Positions 1 through 6,203 are shown, counted from the first letter of the stretch. The stretch is DNA of 6,203 nt from Proteobacteria bacterium UBA1844 (GCA_002338615.1 DDIS01000211.1:1-6203); one strand, 5' to 3'. Made by a program: numbers and translations. Notes: generated from the sequence alone by a model not told the origin.

Positions 1-1
1 T

Positions 2-187
2 GGCCGTCCGCTGGCCGTGCGCCGGCTGAATGTCATCGAGCACCTGGACCGCGCAGTCGCAGTCGGGGTTCGAATAACGCCGGCGCTCGTTCGCGACAAC
101 CGGGTGCTGGCCTGTGGCAGCCTGAGCGCGCGCGATGTTCGCCGCGCACTCGAGAAGGATTTGCGAAGTGTCCCTGACCATCAGTGA
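2..187 (+). CDS. Thioredoxin-fold protein, 3' end only
   Basis: This frame is open from the left edge and stops at TGA 185-187, leaving about 61 residues of the C-terminal half. The visible part reads RRLNVIEHLDRAVAVGVRITPALV..., with a GVxxTPAL segment. That segment matches the cis-proline loop of small thioredoxin-like proteins, followed by a strand (RVLACG) and a final helix (SARDVRRALEKDL). The CxxC active site, if there is one, lies outside the window. Small thioredoxin-like proteins do occur near metal-resistance and MerR genes. The gene overlaps the downstream MerR-family gene by 20 bases in another frame, so the two are probably translated from one message. A KaiB-like or other thioredoxin-fold relative cannot be excluded from this fragment. 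Confidence 0.6.
   Translation, partial: GRPLAVRRLNVIEHLDRAVAVGVRITPALVRDNRVLACGSLSARDVRRALEKDLRSVPDHQ
154..159 (+). promoter_or_regulatory. Shine-Dalgarno that fixes the first MerR-family start
   Basis: GAAGGA lies 8 bases before GTG 168-170. It supports that GTG as the start, rather than the in-frame ATG at 135, which would add 11 residues not typical of the family. The site lies inside the upstream thioredoxin-like gene. Confidence 0.6.
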
Positions 188-578
188 AGTTGCCGGGCGG
201 ACCGGACTGTCGGCGGATACGTTGCGATACTACGAACGAATCCGCTTACTGCCGGCGCCGGCCCGCACAGCCGGCGGGCAACGTAGCTATGACGACCGGG
301 ATATTACGCGCTTGTCATTTATTGGACGTGCCAAAGCGATCGGGTTTTCCTTGTCCGAGATTGGCGAGTTGCTGAAGTTTCGCGAAGACCCGGCCGGCAG
401 CAGCCGGGCGGTGAGGGAACTTGCCGCACAAAAACATACTATCGTCGTGGAGCAACTCGCCGAACTGCAGGCGGTGGAAAACGAACTCGCCTTGCTTCTC
501 AATCTCTGCCGCGGCGCCCCGGGTGATTGCCCGATTCTGAATAAACTCGACGGAGATGCGGGAACCCGTAACCAATAG
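168..578 (+). CDS. MerR-family metal-responsive regulator (CueR-like ligand pattern)
   Basis: This is a 136-residue transcription factor of the MerR family, which binds as a dimer to over-long promoter spacers and untwists them when metal binds. Residues 3-70 form the winged helix-turn-helix (TISEVAGRTGLSADTLRYYERIRLLPAPAR...). A dimerisation helix spans about residues 80-113, and the C-terminal metal loop is C114-x6-C121 (LCRGAPGDCPIL). At the place where mercury-type MerR proteins carry their first metal Cys (C82 in Tn501) this protein has PAGSSR, with serines at 78-79. Serine here is what the Cu(I)/Au(I)/Ag(I) sensors such as CueR have. By inference it senses a monovalent soft metal or something other than Hg(II). 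It overlaps the upstream thioredoxin-like gene and converges on merA, 29 bases from merA's stop. Its target promoter is not visible in the window. Confidence 0.85.
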   Translation: MSLTISEVAGRTGLSADTLRYYERIRLLPAPARTAGGQRSYDDRDITRLSFIGRAKAIGFSLSEIGELLKFREDPAGSSRAVRELAAQKHTIVVEQLAELQAVENELALLLNLCRGAPGDCPILNKLDGDAGTRNQ

Positions 579-607
579 GCACTGTTGTCGTGCTGACTTC
601 CGGACCG

Positions 608-2129
<1,522 letters not shown>

Positions 2130-2146
2130 CAGGGTTTCGGACATCA

Positions 2147-2162
2147 GTACGCAGACGCGTAC
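2147..2162 (-). other. Small inverted repeat after merR stop
   Basis: GTACGC (2147-2152) and GCGTAC (2157-2162) are perfect 6-bp arms around a 4-base loop, lying 14 bases past the merR stop. No T-run follows on the minus strand, so it is at best a weak 3'-end structure for the merR message. Confidence 0.25.
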
Positions 2163-2176
2163 CCATGGTGTTGCTG

Positions 2177-2629
2177 TCACCCCCGGATGCGATCGTTGTC
2201 GCGCAATTCCAGTTGGTCGTCCGGATCCAGCAGGGCGTCAATGACCGGGCAATCGGGCACGTTTCGGCCGGTGCAACGTGACGCGACTTTCCTCAGGGTT
2301 TTCTCAAGCCGCTCTAGATCGCGGATTTTCGCGGACACCGCGTCGGCTTGCGTGAGCGTCAATGACTTCACTTCGGCACAGCTGTAGTCGTGGTCATCCA
2401 CGAGCTCCAACAAACTTCCGATATTGGCCATTGAAAATCCGAGTTGCCGGCACCGCCTGATGAAGCGCAGCCGGTCCAGGTGCTCCGGGCCGTACATCCG
2501 GTAGCCGCTGCTGGTTCGCGGCGGATCCGGCATGACGCCGGCTTTCTCGTAATAGCGTATGGTTTCCTTGTTGACGCCGGTACGCGCCGCAAGCTCGCCG
2601 ATGGAATACTCACGCTTCGTGCTTGTCAT
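2177..2629 (-). CDS. merR: Mercury-responsive regulator MerR
   Basis: This 150-residue MerR-family regulator represses the mer promoters without metal and activates them with metal. Residues 8-75 form the winged helix-turn-helix (YSIGELAARTGVNKETIRYYEKAGVMPDPPR...). A long dimerisation helix covers roughly 87-117. Three cysteines sit where the Hg(II) sensor has its ligands: C84 (DDHDYSCAEVKS), C119 and C127 (SRCTGRNVPDCPVIDAL). Tn501 MerR has C-x8-C in the loop; here it is C-x7-C, a spacing seen in CueR, while the first Cys is kept as in Hg/Pb/Cd sensors. Start ATG 2629 gives the normal N-terminus; the open frame continues upstream but would run through the divergent operator. Ribosome binding is weak. 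The gene sits between two matching operators, one upstream at merT and one downstream at merA. Pb(II) or Cd(II) sensing is possible from the protein alone; the merT/merP/merA context argues for Hg(II). Confidence 0.9.
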   Translation of the reverse strand: MTSTKREYSIGELAARTGVNKETIRYYEKAGVMPDPPRTSSGYRMYGPEHLDRLRFIRRCRQLGFSMANIGSLLELVDDHDYSCAEVKSLTLTQADAVSAKIRDLERLEKTLRKVASRCTGRNVPDCPVIDALLDPDDQLELRDNDRIRG

Positions 2630-2636
2630 GATCGGC

Positions 2637-2667
2637 TTGACTCTGTAGTGGCTACAGGGTTTATGGT
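2637..2667 (+). promoter_or_regulatory. MerR-type promoter/operator for merTP, divergent from merR
   Basis: On the plus strand, -35 TTGACT (2637-2642) and -10 TATGGT (2662-2667) are 19 bp apart. The spacer contains the perfect dyad CTGTAG-TGG-CTACAG (2643-2657); with flanking bases the arms extend to 9 bp with one mismatch. The region separates divergent merR and merT, as in classical mer operons, so MerR bound here can activate merTP and repress its own gene. Predicted transcription start is around 2674. I could not identify a convincing separate -35/-10 pair for merR. Confidence 0.88.
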
Positions 2668-2690
2668 CCACCCAACATTGAGGTTTTTGC

Positions 2691-2694
2691 AAGG
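2691..2694 (+). promoter_or_regulatory. Shine-Dalgarno that fixes the merT start
   Basis: AAGG lies 7 bases before GTG 2702-2704. The upstream in-frame ATG at 2663 overlaps the -10 element and precedes the expected transcript start, so GTG 2702 is the more likely start. Confidence 0.5.
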
Positions 2695-2701
2695 CATCCG
2701 C

Positions 2702-3073
2702 GTGACAACCGCCGGGAAACAAGATTCTGCCGGGCGCAAGCGGCTCTTCGCCGCGGGTGGGCTGCTGGGCGCCATCCTCGCATCGACATGCTGCATCGCA
2801 CCGCTGGTATTGCTCACGCTGGGTGTGAGCGGCGCGTGGATGAGCAACCTGACCGCCCTTGCGCCCTACCAGAGTTACTTTATTGCCGCCACGCTGGCGT
2901 TTCTCGCTGCGGGCTACTGGCACGTCTATTTCCGGCCGGCCCGATCCTGTGACACGGACGACAATTGCGGTTCGCCGCAATCCGAACGTATCGTCAAGAT
3001 TGCGCTGTGGCTTGCCACCGCGCTGGTCATGCTGGCGCTCGGCATCAATCTTGTCCTGCCCTATTTCCTGTGA
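2702..3073 (+). CDS. merT: Mercuric ion transporter MerT
   Basis: This 123-residue inner-membrane protein takes Hg(II) from periplasmic MerP and passes it into the cytoplasm for MerA. The first membrane helix (about 17-42) holds the vicinal pair C30-C31 in AILASTCCIAPLVLLTLGVSG, almost the same as in Tn501 MerT. A second helix follows (about 58-76). The cytoplasmic loop carries C83-x5-C89 (SCDTDDNC), matching the second Cys pair of Tn501 MerT in spacing. The third helix (about 98-121) ends in LVLPYFL. The length fits the family (116 in Tn501). A GTG start at 2702 is chosen because it follows the promoter and has a nearby AAGG. The stop codon overlaps the merP ribosome-binding site, so the two genes are translationally close and surely co-transcribed. 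Confidence 0.95.
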   Translation: MTTAGKQDSAGRKRLFAAGGLLGAILASTCCIAPLVLLTLGVSGAWMSNLTALAPYQSYFIAATLAFLAAGYWHVYFRPARSCDTDDNCGSPQSERIVKIALWLATALVMLALGINLVLPYFL

Positions 3074-3084
3074 GGAGATTCACC

Positions 3085-3366
3085 ATGTCGAAATTCTTAG
3101 CTACCGGGGCCGTGATGGCTTTTTTGTTCGCTGCTGTACCGACTCACGCGGAAACGACCACCGCCACGCTGACCGTCGACAAGATGTCCTGCGTCACTTG
3201 CCCGCTTACGGTCCGTAAAGCCATGGAGCGCGTGCCAGGCGTGATCGAAGTCGACGTCGATTACGACAGCAAAACAGCGACGGTGACTTTTGACGATGAG
3301 CAGACAAGCATCGATGAGATCGCGAATGCGTCAACAGAAATAGGCTATCCCGCGACACCGAAATAA
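3085..3366 (+). CDS. merP: Periplasmic mercury-binding protein MerP
   Basis: This 93-residue periplasmic Hg(II) chaperone of the heavy-metal-associated (HMA) fold binds Hg(II) through two cysteines and delivers it to MerT. Residues 1-22 are a signal peptide (MSKFLATGAVMAFLFAAVPTHA) with likely cleavage before E23. The metal site is C36-x2-C39 in KMSCVTCPLTVRKAM, equivalent to GMTCAACPITVKKAL of Tn501 MerP; the usual Gly before Met is Lys here. The rest follows the beta-alpha-beta-beta-alpha-beta pattern, with VPGVIEVDVDYDSKTATVTFDD and IGYPA near the end. GAGGAG lies 7 bases before ATG 3085 and overlaps the end of merT. It is the second gene of the rightward mer unit. Confidence 0.96.
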   Translation: MSKFLATGAVMAFLFAAVPTHAETTTATLTVDKMSCVTCPLTVRKAMERVPGVIEVDVDYDSKTATVTFDDEQTSIDEIANASTEIGYPATPK

Positions 3367-3370
3367 TTTT

Positions 3371-3399
3371 CCGTCTCGGTTAGCCCCATACCGCGACGG
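3371..3399 (+). other. Hairpin between merP and the ACR3-like gene
   Basis: CCGTCTCGG (3371-3379) and CCGCGACGG (3391-3399) form a 9-bp stem with one mismatch and an 11-base loop. It starts 4 bases after the merP stop. No T-run follows on the plus strand. It may protect the merTP message or partly separate it from the downstream gene; it is not a standard intrinsic terminator. Confidence 0.4.
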
Positions 3400-3409
3400 C
3401 TCCCCGCCC

Positions 3410-3592
3410 ATGCGCAACTGGACGGAACGACACCAGTCCTGGATTTACCTGCTCAGCATCCTCGCGGGTCTGGCCGTGGGGCTGCACCAGCCGGACATGA
3501 CGGCGCGGCTGGACGCTGTTCTCTGGCCGCTCCTTGGCGGGCTGCTTTATGCCACCTTCACCCAAGTTTCTCTGACGCGCATCTTCCTCTGA
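3410..3592 (+). CDS. N-terminal fragment of the ACR3-like permease
   Basis: These 60 residues contain one clear membrane helix (WIYLLSILAGLAVGL) and a second (LDAVLWPLLGGLLYATF), then stop at TGA 3590-3592 inside the duplicated segment. There is no good ribosome-binding site before ATG 3410 and no alternative in-frame start upstream. Alone it is too short to transport anything. Confidence 0.5.
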   Translation: MRNWTERHQSWIYLLSILAGLAVGLHQPDMTARLDAVLWPLLGGLLYATFTQVSLTRIFL

Positions 3593-3605
3593 CGTGACGC
3601 GCATC
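3567..3605 (+). repeat. 17-bp tandem duplication plus 5-bp duplication
   Basis: The 17-bp unit at 3567-3583 (TTTCTCTGACGCGCATC) is followed by a second copy with one T-to-C change and an extra TGACG inserted (3584-3605). The net gain is 22 bp, which shifts the frame of the ACR3-like gene. An exact 11-bp direct repeat, TGACGCGCATC, lies at 3573-3583 and 3595-3605. The pattern fits replication slippage. Confidence 0.85.
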
Positions 3606-4394
3606 GGCCAGGGGTTCAGGGACAGGCGTTTCCTGGCGGCCCTGCTGCTTGGCAACTTCGTGCTGATTCCCCTCGTCGTGGGCGGGCTGGTGACCGTCCT
3701 GCCCGTGTCGGCCGCCGTTCAGGCCGGTGTCCTGATGGTGCTGCTCGTCCCGTGCACCGACTGGTTCATCAGCTTTACGCACCTCGGCAAAGGCGATGCA
3801 GGCAGGGCCATCGCCGCCACGCCGATGCTCTTGCTCGTACAGCTGATAGTCTTGCCCGGTTATCTCTGGATTTTTCTGGGCGGGGAATGGTTGCAGGCAG
3901 CGCTCAGCACCCACCTGCTCAGCGCCTTTGCGGGATTGATTCTCACGCCACTCGCCCTGGCGTGGGGGACCGAGCGCCTGGCCCAACGCAATCACAACGC
4001 CAGGCGCTGGGTTCATGGAATGAGCGTGTTGCCCGTGCTACTGCTGGCGCTGGTCGTCTTCGTCATCGCGGCCTCGCAGGTGACGGCCGTAACGGGTTTG
4101 ACCGGCGTACTGATGCAAGTGCTGCCGATCTTCGTCACATTCCTCGTCTTCGCTGCGTACCTCGGAAAGACGCTCGGCAAGCTGTTCCGGCTGCCCGCGC
4201 CTTCGGCCAGGACCTTAGCCTTCAGCTTCGGCACCCGCAATTCCTTCGTGATGCTGCCGTTGGCCTTGGCGCTGCCGGACACCTTGCAGGCCGCAGTGGT
4301 CGTCATTGTTTGCCAGTCGCTCGTTGAGCTGTTCGGGATGGTGGTCTACATTTCCTGGATTCCAGGGAAGTTGATTCCGAGCCCTTGCGAATAA
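3594..4394 (+). CDS. C-terminal fragment of the ACR3-like permease
   Basis: This is a 266-residue frame from GTG 3594, one base after the TGA of the first fragment. Such closeness would allow termination-reinitiation, but no ribosome-binding site is evident. It has about eight hydrophobic segments, among them FLAALLLGNFVLIPLVVGGLV, QAGVLMVLLVPC, PMLLLVQLIVLPGYLWIFL, VLPVLLLALVVFVIA and VLPIFVTFLVFAAYL. The conserved PCTDWFISFTHLGKGD segment begins around residue 53. It lacks the first two helices of the family, so activity on its own is doubtful. Confidence 0.6.
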   Translation: MTRIGQGFRDRRFLAALLLGNFVLIPLVVGGLVTVLPVSAAVQAGVLMVLLVPCTDWFISFTHLGKGDAGRAIAATPMLLLVQLIVLPGYLWIFLGGEWLQAALSTHLLSAFAGLILTPLALAWGTERLAQRNHNARRWVHGMSVLPVLLLALVVFVIAASQVTAVTGLTGVLMQVLPIFVTFLVFAAYLGKTLGKLFRLPAPSARTLAFSFGTRNSFVMLPLALALPDTLQAAVVVIVCQSLVELFGMVVYISWIPGKLIPSPCE

Positions 4395-4496
4395 CTTCCC
4401 GAGTTCACTCTGAACGACTATTTCGGGCCGGCATAGACCAGTAACCTTCTCACGATAATCTCATTCCAATCAGATCTTCCGGAGGCACCCGTTTTC
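4395..4496 (+). other. Intergenic region before the CDF-like gene
   Basis: These 102 bases carry a GGAGG (4481-4485) 11 bases before ATG 4497, a GATAAT (4454-4459) that could be a -10 but has no matching -35, and a 5-bp dyad GTTCA-CTC-TGAAC (4403-4415). I see no MerR-type operator and no terminator with a T-run. Confidence 0.3.
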
Positions 4497-5150
4497 ATGC
4501 CAGCATGCAATGACTGCGCAACAGAAACCGCCACGCAAGGCCCTGACCCGCGTTTTGCGCGCGTATTGTGGGCCGCCCTCCTGGCCAACGCCCTGATGTT
4601 CGGTGTCGAATTGACCGCCAGCATCATTGCCGATTCGGTATCTCTGCTTGCGGACGCCGTCGACTTCTTCGCCGATGCAACGAACTACGCGATCAGCCTG
4701 TTTGTCGTCGGAATGGGGTTGGCAGCCCGCGCTCGCGCCAGCCTGGTCAAGGGCGCAACGATGGCGGCTTTTGGGTGCTGGATTATTGGCAATGCAATCT
4801 GGCGGGCAATGACGGGCAGCGAACCGGACGCCGCCATCATGGGCAGCATCGCGATACTCGCCCTGGCCGTCAACGTGGCGGTCGCCGTTATGCTATATCG
4901 TTATCGGCAAGGTGACAGCAACATGCGCTCAATATGGCTGTGCAGCCGGAACGACGCCATCGGCAATATCGCCGTTCTGCTAGCGGCTGCCGGTGTCTTT
5001 GCCAGCGCAAGCCATTGGCCGGACCTGCTGGTCGCCGCGTTGATTGCGAGTCTCAATTTGCATGCAGCGGTGCATGTCATCCGAATGGCGCGGTCCGAAT
5101 TGAGGGCCGACAATGCGAGAATCGCGAAACGGGCCACCGGGCGCATGTGA
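4497..5150 (+). CDS. Short CDF-like cation transporter
   Basis: This 217-residue inner-membrane protein resembles the transmembrane half of cation diffusion facilitators, which export divalent metals by proton exchange. Six helices can be placed at about 22-45, 48-76, 85-104, 115-135, 155-174 and 177-197. Helix 2 carries D56-x3-D60 (ADAVDFFAD), the DxxxD form of the CDF metal site seen in YiiP. Helix 5 has C149-x3-D153 (WLCSRNDAIGN), where YiiP has HxxxD. The N-terminus has C4-x2-C7 (MPACNDCATE), a possible extra metal ligand pair. The usual C-terminal cytoplasmic domain is missing: classical CDFs are about 300 residues and this ends soon after helix 6. The thiol ligands suggest a soft metal, which fits the mer neighbourhood, but the substrate is inferred. 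GGAGG lies 11 bases before the ATG. Confidence 0.8.
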   Translation: MPACNDCATETATQGPDPRFARVLWAALLANALMFGVELTASIIADSVSLLADAVDFFADATNYAISLFVVGMGLAARARASLVKGATMAAFGCWIIGNAIWRAMTGSEPDAAIMGSIAILALAVNVAVAVMLYRYRQGDSNMRSIWLCSRNDAIGNIAVLLAAAGVFASASHWPDLLVAALIASLNLHAAVHVIRMARSELRADNARIAKRATGRM

Positions 5151-5159
5151 TGCATCCGC

Positions 5160-5165
5160 TATAAT
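5160..5165 (+). promoter_or_regulatory. Possible -10 element for the czcI-like/czcC-like unit
   Basis: A perfect TATAAT lies 32 bases before ATG 5198 and 9 bases after the CDF-like stop, giving a start near 5172. No recognisable -35 exists at 16-19 bp, and there is no extended TGn, so the promoter may need an activator or may be chance. Confidence 0.4.
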
Positions 5166-5197
5166 TTGCCCGTTAGTTACGATAAGCTCGCCCCGCC

Positions 5198-5533
5198 ATG
5201 CATCGATTCGTCTGCCAAATTGTCCTGATTTCCGTGCTGTTCCTCAGCCTGGACAGCGCGGCTGACCGCGTGTCGGAAGGCCACCCGCATGGCGGCATGG
5301 ACGACGTCAATGGAACCTTGCCGCTCTGCTTGTCGCCGACCGTCGACGACGAAGAGCACCACGACATAGACGAAAATCATTGCGAGCATTGCTGTCATGG
5401 GCACGCTTCCAGCATCGCAATGGACGCACGCAAGAATGCAACCGTAAACCATGCTTCGCCCGTGCGCCGCAAGCTCTCGCAACTCAACGCTCGCGACGGC
5501 ACCGCACCACCGACACCACCCCCCAACGCCTGA
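5198..5533 (+). CDS. Small secreted His/Cys-rich protein, CzcI-like
   Basis: This is a 111-residue protein. Residues 1-22 look like a signal peptide (MHRFVCQIVLISVLFLSLDSAA), so the mature protein should be periplasmic. The middle is acidic and metal-ligand rich: EGHPHGG (27-33), DDEEHHDIDENHCEHCCHGH (50-69) with C62, C65 and C66. The tail ends in a proline-rich TAPPTPPPNA. Small exported proteins with an HC..CH segment and a proline-rich end precede czcC in czc operons (CzcI, DUF2946-like), and a czcC-like gene follows here. The assignment rests on this pattern and position, not on strong identity. Role is inferred: metal buffering or sensing in the periplasm for the efflux pump. The ribosome-binding site is weak. 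The stop codon overlaps one arm of an inverted repeat that reaches to the next start codon. Confidence 0.65.
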   Translation: MHRFVCQIVLISVLFLSLDSAADRVSEGHPHGGMDDVNGTLPLCLSPTVDDEEHHDIDENHCEHCCHGHASSIAMDARKNATVNHASPVRRKLSQLNARDGTAPPTPPPNA

Positions 5534-5611
5534 TTCAGTTCCTGAGACCAGTCCGCGCGCGCCGATTGCCGACTCGCGCGGCCCCCTGTAGTTCTGACGG
5601 AAAACTGAATC
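5532..5611 (+). other. Nested inverted repeats spanning the czcI-like/czcC-like gap
   Basis: GATTCAGTT (5532-5540) and AACTGAATC (5603-5611) are perfect 9-bp arms at the two ends of the gap. Inside is a second perfect stem, CCGCGCG (5553-5559) with CGCGCGG (5575-5581), around a 15-base loop. The left outer arm overlaps the TGA of the first gene. The right outer arm ends immediately before ATG 5612 and starts at the end of the GGAAA (5599-5603) that would serve as ribosome-binding site. A role in controlling czcC translation is inferred. Confidence 0.55.
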
Positions 5612-6203
5612 ATGAAGCATTCCAACCGGATGCTCGCCGCACTGTGCGGCGGGCTGATCATGCTGCCGTGGATAAGCCTGGCAGCACCTCCTGACAAAGC
5701 CGATGCCGCGCTAAAAGATTTCATCCGGATCGTCGTCGAGCGAAATCCGCGCGTTGAGGCAGCTCGTGCGGCCCTCGAGGCCAGCGATGCCCGCAGCAAT
5801 GCGGCATCCCGGCCACTTTACAACCCGACGCTGTCGATCGACGCCGAGGATACCGACGTTGAGCGCACGCAGACCATCGGCTTAAGCCAGACAATCGACT
5901 GGGCAAACAAACGCGAGGCACGCAGTGACGCGGCTGCCTTTCGGCGAGAAGCAACGCTCGCGCGTTTCCTGTCAGCCCGCCGCGACGTCATCGTCGAGTT
6001 ACTGGATGGCCTGGCGCGCTACCGTACCGGGACGCAACGGGATCGCCTCGCGGCCGAACGCGTCGAGGCGATGAACGAATTCGCAGAACTGGCCGGCAGG
6101 CGTTTCGATGCCGGTGACCTGAGCCAGGTCGATCTCGACCTGGCGCGGATTGCCGCAAGCGACGCACGCATTCAGAAAGCGCAAGCCGCGGCTGTATTGG
6201 CGG
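5612..6203 (+). CDS. CzcC/TolC-family outer-membrane efflux protein, 5' part
   Basis: The gene is open to the right edge; 197 codons are visible of the roughly 420 usual for the family. It encodes the outer-membrane channel of a CzcCBA/CusCBA-type tripartite metal exporter. Residues 1-25 are a signal peptide (MKHSNRMLAALCGGLIMLPW, then ISLAA). Typical family segments follow: VVERNPRVEAARAALEASDA (41-60), RPLYNPTLSIDAED (67-80), IGLSQTIDWANKREAR (89-104) and the long helix with AGRRFDAGDLSQVDLDLARIAASDARIQKA. These match the repeat architecture of outer membrane efflux proteins, with helices forming the periplasmic tunnel. GGAAA lies 8 bases before ATG 5612. Genes for the membrane fusion protein and RND pump are expected beyond the window. 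The transported metal (Cd/Zn/Co or Cu/Ag) cannot be told. Confidence 0.9.
   Translation, partial: MKHSNRMLAALCGGLIMLPWISLAAPPDKADAALKDFIRIVVERNPRVEAARAALEASDARSNAASRPLYNPTLSIDAEDTDVERTQTIGLSQTIDWANKREARSDAAAFRREATLARFLSARRDVIVELLDGLARYRTGTQRDRLAAERVEAMNEFAELAGRRFDAGDLSQVDLDLARIAASDARIQKAQAAAVLA

Larger units (their letters stand above)
3410..4394 (+). pseudogene. ACR3-like arsenic-resistance permease, frameshifted
   Basis: Two adjacent frames together make one membrane permease of about 319 residues, in the bile acid:sodium symporter/ACR3 superfamily often labelled arsenic resistance protein. The first frame (3410-3592) gives the N-terminus and ends in TQVSLTRIFL-stop. The second (3594-4394) starts with TRIGQGFRDRRFLAALLLGNFVLIPLVV. 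The sequence TQVSLTRI is encoded at the break and part of it is repeated after it. Removing 22 bp restores a continuous reading, TQVSLTRIGQGFRDRRF, that looks like normal family members. The second part keeps LLVPCTDWFISFTHLGKGD, whose Cys matches the conserved Cys of ACR3 pumps, and a late Glu in SLVELFGMVVYI. It lies 43 bases after merP and may have been the third gene of the rightward unit. It would export arsenite or a related oxyanion if intact; substrate is inferred. It is either a broken gene, a phase-variable gene or a sequencing/assembly error. Confidence 0.75.

Noticed and set aside
135..167. ATG 135 as the start of the first MerR-family gene
   Set aside because: It adds MFAAHSRRICE before the normal family start and lacks a Shine-Dalgarno; GTG 168 has GAAGGA 8 bases upstream.
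2663..2701. ATG 2663 as the start of merT
   Set aside because: The codon lies within the -10 element, before the expected transcription start; GTG 2702 fits the MerT length and has AAGG upstream.
3558..4016. Minus-strand open frame of 152 codons opposite the ACR3-like gene
   Set aside because: It is a composition-driven shadow, hydrophilic and low complexity, with no family resemblance, opposite a conserved membrane protein.
5149..5156. GATGCATC palindrome next to TATAAT as an operator
   Set aside because: It is only 8 bp, occurs easily by chance, and partly overlaps the CDF-like stop codon.
5583..5591. CCCCTGTAG resembling one arm of the MerR operator before the czcC-like gene
   Set aside because: There is no matching second arm and no promoter with 19-bp spacing; probably chance.
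6124..6143. Near-perfect palindrome (9-bp arms, 2-base spacer) inside the czcC-like gene
   Set aside because: It encodes the conserved SQVDLDLA segment; the symmetry is explained by repeated Val/Leu-Asp codons and no regulatory role is expected there.

Overview
This window is a compact heavy-metal (mainly mercury) resistance cluster from a GC-rich, probably proteobacterial genome. The evidence for the host is the Gram-negative parts list: a periplasmic MerP, a TolC/CzcC-type outer-membrane factor, and MerT/MerP/MerR proteins that read like proteobacterial ones. The species cannot be told from the sequence. No insertion sequence, integrase, tRNA, rRNA or CRISPR array is visible.

Layout, left to right. 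(1) The 3' end of a thioredoxin-fold protein gene overlaps a first MerR-family regulator gene (GTG start at 168). (2) Convergent to these, on the minus strand, is a complete mercuric reductase gene, merA (608-2014), which lacks the N-terminal NmerA domain. (3) A second regulator gene, merR (2177-2629, minus strand), sits between two promoters of near-identical build. One faces left towards merA (2099-2129) and one faces right towards merT (2637-2667). Each has a 19-bp spacer filled by a CTGTAG-N3-CTACAG dyad. (4) Rightward come merT (2702-3073), merP (3085-3366) and an ACR3-like arsenic-resistance permease gene. The permease frame is broken by a 22-bp insertion that looks like a 17-bp tandem duplication plus a 5-bp duplication (3567-3605). 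(5) A short six-helix CDF-like cation transporter follows (4497-5150). (6) Last are a small His/Cys-rich secreted protein resembling CzcI (5198-5533) and the start of a CzcC-like outer-membrane efflux gene running off the right edge (5612-6203+).

How it probably works: MerP binds Hg(II) in the periplasm and hands it to MerT. MerT carries it into the cytoplasm, where MerA reduces it to volatile Hg(0) with NADPH. MerR sits on both operators and can induce uptake and reduction together, although merA is a separate leftward unit on the far side of merR. The right end looks like the beginning of a CBA-type (CzcCBA/CusCBA) export operon, so uptake/detoxification and efflux systems are placed side by side.

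Most genes belong to known families. The points most worth a second look are the duplication that splits the ACR3-like gene, the twin MerR promoters around merR, the structured RNA segments before merA and czcC, the differing cysteine patterns of the two MerR proteins, and the Cys-for-His change in the CDF-like transporter.
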